Position numbers and translations under genes: made by a program. The notes beneath the pieces are model-generated. The model had not been told where the DNA came from, did no database searches, and saw only the letters and a list, made by a program, of their open reading frames with translations. Below are positions 13,740-21,749 of a stretch of DNA of 21,749 nt, piece by piece. The stretch's first letter is position 1; the number at the start of each line of letters is the position of its first letter. The stretch covers positions 1 through 21,749 of the forward strand of contig CAZTVF010000089.1 of assembly GCA_964616985.1 (NCBI GenBank). The letters are read 5' to 3'. The DNA comes from CAZTVF01 sp964616985 (lineage in GTDB: Bacteria; Planctomycetota; Phycisphaerae; SM23-33).

Positions 13740-14302
13740 TGAGATGGATCCCCTTCATCCTGATCGCCTACATGGTGGTGCTGCTTCAGACGAGCGTCAC
13801 CGGGCTGCTGATGTTCTCTGCCGGCTCGATCGGCAGCGTGGGCCCGGACCTGCTGGCGATGCTGGCGGTGTTCGTGGCGATCACGGCCCGCCAGAGCGTC
13901 GAGGTCATGCTGGCCGCGTGGGTGCTGGGCTTCGCCGCCGACCTGACCGCCGGCGGCGGGGCGGGCGCGGTGACGGCCATCGGCCCGATGTCGATCTCCT
14001 ACGTGCTGGCCGCGGGCATGGTCTTCCAGGTCCGCGAGGCCTTCTTCCGCGAGCGGACGTTCACCAAGGTGATGCTCGTGCTGGCCTTCTGCCTGCTGGC
14101 CCACCCGATGTGGGTGACGCTGCAGACGCTGCGGTCGATCGGCGCGATGTCCTGGGGCGACTACGGCCGGCTGCTGCTGCAGGCGCTGCTGCTGTCGGCC
14201 TACACCGCGGTGCTGGCCCCGTTCGCGTTCTTCGTCTTCTCGCGCATGGGCGGGCTGATTCTCGCCTCGCAGAGCAGCCGCCAGCGGCGGTCGCATCGGT
14301 AG
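13739..14302 (+). CDS. mreD: rod shape-determining protein MreD
   Basis: 187 residues, almost wholly membrane-embedded with five or six helices. Family features are the first helix with VLLQTSVTG (14-22), PDLLAMLAVFVAI (36-48) and GFAADLTAGGG (64-74), and a basic tail (RQRRSHR). MreD is the membrane partner of MreC in the elongasome. The frame stays open upstream to 12704, but that portion is the shadow of mreC. The ATG at 13739 overlaps the mreC stop (TGATG) and gives the expected family length. A 329-base gap filled with heptamer arrays separates it from mrdA. Confidence 0.85.
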   Translation: MRWIPFILIAYMVVLLQTSVTGLLMFSAGSIGSVGPDLLAMLAVFVAITARQSVEVMLAAWVLGFAADLTAGGGAGAVTAIGPMSISYVLAAGMVFQVREAFFRERTFTKVMLVLAFCLLAHPMWVTLQTLRSIGAMSWGDYGRLLLQALLLSAYTAVLAPFAFFVFSRMGGLILASQSSRQRRSHR

Positions 14303-14345
14303 CTGATCGCCTCACGATGATCCTGGACTGTGGCAAGCACAAACC

Positions 14346-14481
14346 CGAAATCCGAAGCACGAAATACGAAACGAAATCCAAAAGCCTAGACAAATGCTCG
14401 AAACCAGAAAATGCCGAGCAGGGAATTCGAAACTCGAAATCCGAAGCAGGAAATACGAAACGAAATGCAAAGCCGAAAATG
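14346..14481. repeat. long heptamer array (CGAAATC type) inside the elongation operon
   Basis: About 19 degenerate heptamers. A 33-base composite (CGAAATC, CGAAGCA, CGAAATA, CGAAA, CGAAATC) at 14346-14378 recurs with two changes at 14435-14467. Its first 25 bases are also at 9598-9622. The region is clearly AT-richer than the flanking genes. The rest of the 14303-14631 gap holds the inverted partner (14536-14577) and the mrdA SD. Confidence 0.8.
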
Positions 14482-14535
14482 ACCGAAGCAACGAAATTCT
14501 CGCATTCTTGTCTGGGCCATTCAGCTTTTGAGCGT

Positions 14536-14577
14536 TTGCATTTGTTTCGGTTTTCGGATTTCGTGTTTCGAATTTCT
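14536..14577. repeat. inverted CGAAATC-type array before mrdA
   Basis: Minus strand reading gives CGAAACA, CGAAATC, CGAAAAC, CGAAACA, AATGCAA in register. Flanking bases 14492-14530 are also an imperfect inverted copy of 14379-14405 (CAAAAGC..AGACAA..ATG). The whole gap is therefore one large imperfect palindrome. Confidence 0.7.
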
Positions 14578-14631
14578 GATGTCTGCGTCAGGTTCTTCGT
14601 GAAACATTAGGCTCAAGAGCGGAAAGCGCGG

Positions 14632-16590
14632 ATGTATAAGCAGCGGTTGATCATCTTCCTGTCGATCATCCTCCTGGGCCTGCTGGTCCTGGTGGGGCGG
14701 CTGGGCATGCTTCAACTCGCCCGCGGCGACAAGTACCGCCGCGAGTATGAGCTTTCTGTGCGCGACATGCAGCTGCTGCCCGCCGCCCGCGGCTGCATCA
14801 CCGACCGCCACGGCCGCATCTTCGCCGCCGACAAGGCCTGCAAGGACCTCTGCCTCAGCTACCAGTTCATCGTGGCCGACCCCGCGTGGGTCGATCGCCA
14901 GGTGTCGATCATCCGCCGCCAGGCCGGCGTCACGCCCCAGCAGGCCCGCGAGATGTACGAAGCCCGCGCCGCCGAGACGTGGCGATTGGCCCAGGACGCG
15001 GCGAGCGCAGCGGGCGCCGACCTGCGGGCCTCGGCCGCCAAGATCACCGCCAGCGTGCAGGCGATCCGCCGCAGCATCGAACGCACCCGCCGCATCGAAC
15101 GGATTGCCGAAGAGATCGAGTCGCACGCGATCGTCCAGGGCCTCGACGACGAGCAGGCGGCGGCCCTCGAACTGGCCGTGAACCAGGGGCGGACCATCGG
15201 CGCAACCATCCGCCCCAGCCACACGCGCGTCTATCCCTACAACGACCTGGCCTGCCACATCATCGGCCTCACCGGCCGCGTCTCGCCCGCCGACTGCAAT
15301 CACGTCAGCGGCGGCACGGCCGAGGAGAGGCTGCTGGCGCGGCGGGACGTGTACGAACCTACCGACCGCATCGGCATCACCGGCGTGGAGAAGATGTGCG
15401 AGGGGCAGCTGCGCGGGCGGCGGGGCTATCGCATCATCGAGAAGATCGGTCGCGAGCCGGCCGAGATCGAGGGCGAGCCCCCCCAGAACGGCCTGGACGT
15501 GCACCTGACGATCGACAGCCAGCTGCAGCACGACCTCGCCGAGGAGATGCGCAAACGCAAGGAGACGGGCTCGATCGTCGTGATCTCGCTGGAGCGGGGC
15601 GAGATCCTGGCGATGGTGTCGGTGCCCACGTTCGACCTGAACCGTTACCGTCTCGACGCCAACACGCTGTTCCATGACGACGTGTACCTGCCGCTGCTGA
15701 ACCGCGCGGTGGGCATGCGATACCCGCCGGGATCGACGGCCAAGCCGCTGGTGGCGCTGGCGGCCCTGGCGGCGGGGAAGGTCTCGCCGCAGACCACGTT
15801 CCATTGCCAGGGGCACCTGTTCTCCAGCGACCCGGCGCACTGGAAGTGCACGGGTTCGCACGAGTCGGTCGATCTGCAGCGCGGGCTGATGAAGAGCTGC
15901 AATATCTATTTCTACAACGTCGGCGAGCGCCTGGGCCCCTTGGTGCTGGGCGACTGGTTCCGCCGGTTTGGCCTGGGCGATCGTCCCGGCTGCGGCCTGC
16001 CGGAGGAGCGTCCCGGGCACGTTCCGACGCTGGAGTGGCTCAACCGCCGCGAGAACCGCGGCCACTGGGACGGCGAGAGCCGCCAGATGGGCATCGGTCA
16101 GGGCAAGCTGACGGTGACGCCGCTGCACATCGCCAACGCGATGGCCACCATCGCCCGCGATGGCAGGCCGATGTCGCCGCTGCTGGTGGTGGGCGGGTCG
16201 CGGGGCGAGGCCCCCGCGCCGCTGCCGCTGGATGCGACGCTGCTCGACCCGGTGCGAAAGGGTATGTGGTCGGTGGTCAATGAGCCCGGCGGCACGGCCT
16301 ACGCGCCGTTCCATGAATCGGGGGCTGAGCCGCTGAAGATCGAGGTCTCGGGCAAGACGGGCACGGCCGAGGCCTCGGCGGAACTGGCCGACGTGGACGA
16401 CGACGGCACGCGCGAGATCGCCCGCACGGGCATGATGGCCTGGTTCGCGGGCTACGCCCCCAGCACGCGGCCGAAGATCGCCATCGCCGTCGTGGTCGAA
16501 TACACCGACAAGCACGGCGGCACCGCCGCCGGCCCCATCGCCCGCGAGGCGGTGCGGCTGTGCAGGGACCTGGGATATCTGAAAGAGTAG
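14632..16590 (+). CDS. mrdA: penicillin-binding protein 2 (peptidoglycan DD-transpeptidase)
   Basis: 652 residues. A membrane helix (about 6-24) anchors a periplasmic class B PBP. The N-terminal dimerisation region starts at RGCITDRHGRIFA (53-65). It includes a long charged helical stretch (about 100-185) and the YNDLACHIIGLTGRV segment (203-217). The transpeptidase domain has the nucleophile motif Ser368-TA-Lys371 (YPPGSTAKPL), Ser422-Cys-Asn424 and Lys575-Thr-Gly577 (SGKTGTAE), so it should be active. The extended C-xG...WKC block (392-406) is usual for MrdA. It cross-links side-wall peptidoglycan made by RodA. GGAAAG (14621-14626) is a weak SD five bases before the ATG. rodA begins 106 bases downstream, so one operon with mreCD is likely despite the repeat-filled gap upstream. 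Confidence 0.95.
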   Translation: MYKQRLIIFLSIILLGLLVLVGRLGMLQLARGDKYRREYELSVRDMQLLPAARGCITDRHGRIFAADKACKDLCLSYQFIVADPAWVDRQVSIIRRQAGVTPQQAREMYEARAAETWRLAQDAASAAGADLRASAAKITASVQAIRRSIERTRRIERIAEEIESHAIVQGLDDEQAAALELAVNQGRTIGATIRPSHTRVYPYNDLACHIIGLTGRVSPADCNHVSGGTAEERLLARRDVYEPTDRIGITGVEKMCEGQLRGRRGYRIIEKIGREPAEIEGEPPQNGLDVHLTIDSQLQHDLAEEMRKRKETGSIVVISLERGEILAMVSVPTFDLNRYRLDANTLFHDDVYLPLLNRAVGMRYPPGSTAKPLVALAALAAGKVSPQTTFHCQGHLFSSDPAHWKCTGSHESVDLQRGLMKSCNIYFYNVGERLGPLVLGDWFRRFGLGDRPGCGLPEERPGHVPTLEWLNRRENRGHWDGESRQMGIGQGKLTVTPLHIANAMATIARDGRPMSPLLVVGGSRGEAPAPLPLDATLLDPVRKGMWSVVNEPGGTAYAPFHESGAEPLKIEVSGKTGTAEASAELADVDDDGTREIARTGMMAWFAGYAPSTRPKIAIAVVVEYTDKHGGTAAGPIAREAVRLCRDLGYLKE

Positions 16591-16661
16591 GATGAGCGAT
16601 CCTCCAGAAACCGATGCCGCTGCCAATGCTCGTCGCGGGTGATATTGATGCGAACTGATGT

Positions 16662-16680
16662 GGTGGCCTGGAAGGCTGCC
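16662..16680. repeat. REP-like hairpin between mrdA and rodA
   Basis: GGTGGCCT, loop GGA, AGGCTGCC: eight pairs including two G-T wobbles. It is a diverged copy of the hairpin unit at 1162-1184. It lies 16 bases before the rodA start and could modulate rodA translation. Confidence 0.5.
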
Positions 16681-16696
16681 ACGCCTGGAAGAACGA

Positions 16697-17956
16697 ATGC
16701 TTGAGACGCTGCGCAAATACCTGAAGTACACCAGTTGGCCGATCATCGCGGCGATGATCGCCCTGATCGTCATCGGCATCACGGCCATCCGTGTTTCGGA
16801 GCAGGCGGCCGGCGTGCAGAACATGTTCAACAAGGCCGACAAGCAGATGATCTTCGCGATGCTGGGCCTGGCCGTCTTCGTCGCCGCCACGCTGGTGCCG
16901 TTCCAGCGGCTGGGGCCGCTGGCCTACGTGCTGTTCGGCCTGACGCTGGTGCTGCTGGTGGTCGTGCTGGCGCCCAAGTATTTCCCCTTCCTCACCACCC
17001 CGCTGACCAAGCCCAGCCACGGCTCGTTCCGGTGGATCGGCACCAAGGACATCTCCGTCCAGCCGTCGGAGGTGGCCAAAATCACCTACATCATCCTGCT
17101 GGCGTGGTACCTGCGCTACCGCGACAACTACCGCCGCCTGCTGGGCCTGGCCGTGCCCTTCATCCTCACGCTCATCCCGATGGTCCTCATCCTCAAGGAG
17201 CCCGACCTGGGCACCAGCCTGCTGTTCCTGCCGACGCTGTTCTTCATGCTCTTCATGGCCGGGGCGAGGCTCAAGCACCTGCTGAGCATCATCGCCGTCG
17301 CCGCCGTCCTCATCTTCGTGCCCGTGCCGCGAAGCATCCCCGCCGACATCAGCCCCTCGGAACTCGCCGCCCGCAAGGCCGTCGCCTACTGGTCTACCGA
17401 TAAGAAGATCGTCTCGGCCCTGCCCCTGGCGATCATGGAGAGCTACCAGCTCAGCCGCATCGACGGCTGGCTGAACCAGAGCGAGGCGAAGATGAAGCAC
17501 AGCCAGCTCTACCAGTCGAAGATGATCCTCGGGGCCGGCGGCGCCAGCGGCCGCAACGAATGGAACGACGCCGACAATTACTTCCGCTCCCTGCCCGAGG
17601 ACGAGACCGACTTCATCTTCAGCGTCATCGGCGGGCAGTGGGGCTTCCTCGGCTGCGTGGCGGTGCTGGGCTTGTACGCCGTCATCTTCGTATTCGGCAT
17701 GGAGATCGCCTCGATCACCAACGACCCGTTCGGCCGCCTTCTGGCAGTGGGGGTGATGGCGCTGTTGTTCTCGCAGCTCGTCATCAACACCGGCATGACG
17801 ATGGGCGTGATGCCCGTCACCGGGATGACGCTGCCCCTGATCAGCTACGGCGGGTCCTCGCTCTTGGTCAACTGCGCCGCGTTGGGCCTGCTGGTCAACG
17901 TCGGCCAGCGCCGCCCGATCATGCTGGGCAAACGCCCGTTTGAGTACGCCGATTGA
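16697..17956 (+). CDS. rodA: SEDS peptidoglycan glycosyltransferase RodA
   Basis: 419 residues, about ten membrane helices. SEDS hallmarks are QPSEVAKI (122-129), LKEPDLGTSLLF (166-177), the extracellular ETDFIFSV (303-310) whose Asp305 aligns with the proposed catalytic Asp, and GMTLPLISYGGSS (376-388) near the end. RodA polymerises glycan strands from lipid II together with PBP2. At 419 residues it is longer than the usual 370-400. The extra length seems to be in the extracellular loop at about 211-265 (ADISPSELAARKAV and onward). The frame is open from 16658, but I choose the ATG at 16697, with GGAAG (16687-16691) five bases upstream and the first helix directly following. The earlier ATG would add 13 residues translated from the REP hairpin. 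Confidence 0.93.
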   Translation: MLETLRKYLKYTSWPIIAAMIALIVIGITAIRVSEQAAGVQNMFNKADKQMIFAMLGLAVFVAATLVPFQRLGPLAYVLFGLTLVLLVVVLAPKYFPFLTTPLTKPSHGSFRWIGTKDISVQPSEVAKITYIILLAWYLRYRDNYRRLLGLAVPFILTLIPMVLILKEPDLGTSLLFLPTLFFMLFMAGARLKHLLSIIAVAAVLIFVPVPRSIPADISPSELAARKAVAYWSTDKKIVSALPLAIMESYQLSRIDGWLNQSEAKMKHSQLYQSKMILGAGGASGRNEWNDADNYFRSLPEDETDFIFSVIGGQWGFLGCVAVLGLYAVIFVFGMEIASITNDPFGRLLAVGVMALLFSQLVINTGMTMGVMPVTGMTLPLISYGGSSLLVNCAALGLLVNVGQRRPIMLGKRPFEYAD

Positions 17957-17963
17957 CGCGTAG

Positions 17964-18013
17964 GGTGGGCAGGTCCGCCGCAGGCGAGACTCGCCGTGGC
18001 GAGCTTGCCCACC
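17964..18013. repeat. hairpin element after rodA, possible transcript end
   Basis: GGTGGGCA (17964-17971) pairs with TGCCCACC (18006-18013), CGCC (17976-17979) with GGCG (17998-18001), and GGCGA with TCGCC (17983-17995). It starts eight bases after the rodA stop. No T-run follows. The GGCCTGCCCACC at about 7289-7301, after the VWA gene, looks related. Confidence 0.55.
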
Positions 18014-18062
18014 ATCACGCCTGGATGATCCATGATGTTCCCGTGATGCGAACCCGATGAGG

Positions 18063-18085
18063 CATGGTCACTTCAGTGATCCATG
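18063..18085. other. small hairpin in the rodA-gltB gap
   Basis: CATGGTCAC, TTCA, GTGATCCATG with one bulged base. The gap 17957-18450 (494 bases) also holds the post-rodA hairpin, the gltB -10 box and a leader hairpin. The stretch 18090-18340 shows no gene or repeat I can support. Confidence 0.4.
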
Positions 18086-18347
18086 GTGGCGCATGGTTGC
18101 TCTTTCGCGGGCGGGTTGGTCTTGCCGCCGGGCGTTTGACCGCGAATTGAAGAGCAGGGGGCGGGCGGACGCACGCTAAACCGCAAGCGGAGACCGCGCG
18201 TTGGTTTGTCGGTGTCCCGTCTCACTCATCCCAACCCTGCCCGGCGGTGGACGTATAACCCCTGTGCGGGATGCATTCGGAGCCCCATTAGTTTTGCTGA
18301 ATCGTTCTATAAGTCGATTGTCACAACGTGCGTGGGGGGCGTTCCTT

Positions 18348-18353
18348 TATAAT
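18348..18353 (+). promoter_or_regulatory. -10 box of gltB
   Basis: Perfect TATAAT in an AT-richer stretch, about 98 bases before the gltB ATG. TTGTCA (18318-18323) is a good -35 hexamer but lies 24 bases away, too far. With 17-base spacing the -35 is poor (AACGTG), which suggests an activator or another sigma preference. Confidence 0.5.
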
Positions 18354-18386
18354 CAAAAGTCTTCACGAAAGGCGGCCGGGGCCATG

Positions 18387-18408
18387 GTGCTTTCGATGGG
18401 CGAAGCAC
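18387..18408 (+). promoter_or_regulatory. leader hairpin and 13-codon ORF upstream of gltB
   Basis: GTGCTTTCG, loop ATGGG, CGAAGCAC (eight pairs, one bulged T) lies in the predicted gltB leader. It overlaps a 13-codon frame (18384-18425, MVLSMGEALAPRA) that ends 25 bases before the gltB ATG. No clear SD precedes the short frame. Its peptide has no run of Glu, Gln or other obvious sensor codons, so attenuation is only a possibility. Confidence 0.3.
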
Positions 18409-18450
18409 TGGCGCCGCGGGCCTGACGGACGTTAAGGAACCGAAACTAAG

Positions 18451-21749
<3,299 letters not shown>

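Noticed and set aside
14346..14481. CRISPR-like array
   Set aside because: The units are seven bases, degenerate and contiguous, with no spacers and no cas genes nearby.
16658..16696. RodA start 13 codons upstream
   Set aside because: The extension is encoded by the REP-like hairpin, and the downstream ATG has a well-placed SD.
14521..16890. 789-residue minus-strand open frame
   Set aside because: Shadow of mrdA, whose three catalytic motifs are intact on the plus strand.
18318..18323. TTGTCA as the gltB -35 box
   Set aside because: It is 24 bases from the TATAAT, outside workable spacing.

Overview
The window is GC-rich bacterial DNA, densely coding in both directions, most likely from a planctomycete (class Phycisphaerae or a close relative). 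That placement is inference. It rests on the high GC, the type of von Willebrand A/GATase-like membrane protein, a stand-alone UVR-motif protein, weak use of Shine-Dalgarno (SD) sites, and AT-richer repeats filling the intergenic gaps. No rRNA, tRNA, CRISPR, phage or transposase gene was found.

Left part (1-4500, minus strand): a DRE-TIM metallolyase/aldolase-family enzyme, the DNA helicase PcrA/UvrD (TTG start), and a UVR-motif protein of unknown role. The gaps hold a double-hairpin repeat and a long inverted repeat. Middle (4500-9600): a divergent 834-residue membrane protein with a VWA domain and a GATase-like fold; a 318-base repeat-filled gap; cinA (competence/damage-inducible protein with an NMN deamidase domain) translationally coupled to a 50-residue zinc ribbon; and a divergent small lipoprotein with a discoidin-like domain. 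Next (9600-12500): a B12-binding-type radical SAM protein, a small single-pass membrane protein, and a LysE-family exporter on the opposite strand. Right (12750-17960): the cell-elongation operon mreC-mreD-mrdA(PBP2)-rodA, without mreB in view. The end (18451 onward) is the first two thirds of gltB, the large subunit of glutamate synthase, cut by the window edge.

The elongation genes should work together. MreC and MreD form the membrane scaffold, RodA polymerises glycan strands and PBP2 cross-links them. The other genes look like housekeeping or orphan functions, not one pathway.

The most unusual content is between genes. At least six gaps carry tandem arrays with a strict 7-base period but different unit sequences (for example CGAAATC, TAGCCAG, GGTAAAC, AATCCGC). 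Some occur as facing inverted pairs, and most begin just after a stop codon. A second class is GC-rich paired hairpins resembling bacterial REP/BIME elements. Several genes also have a plausible -10 box directly before the start codon and no SD site, suggesting leaderless transcripts.
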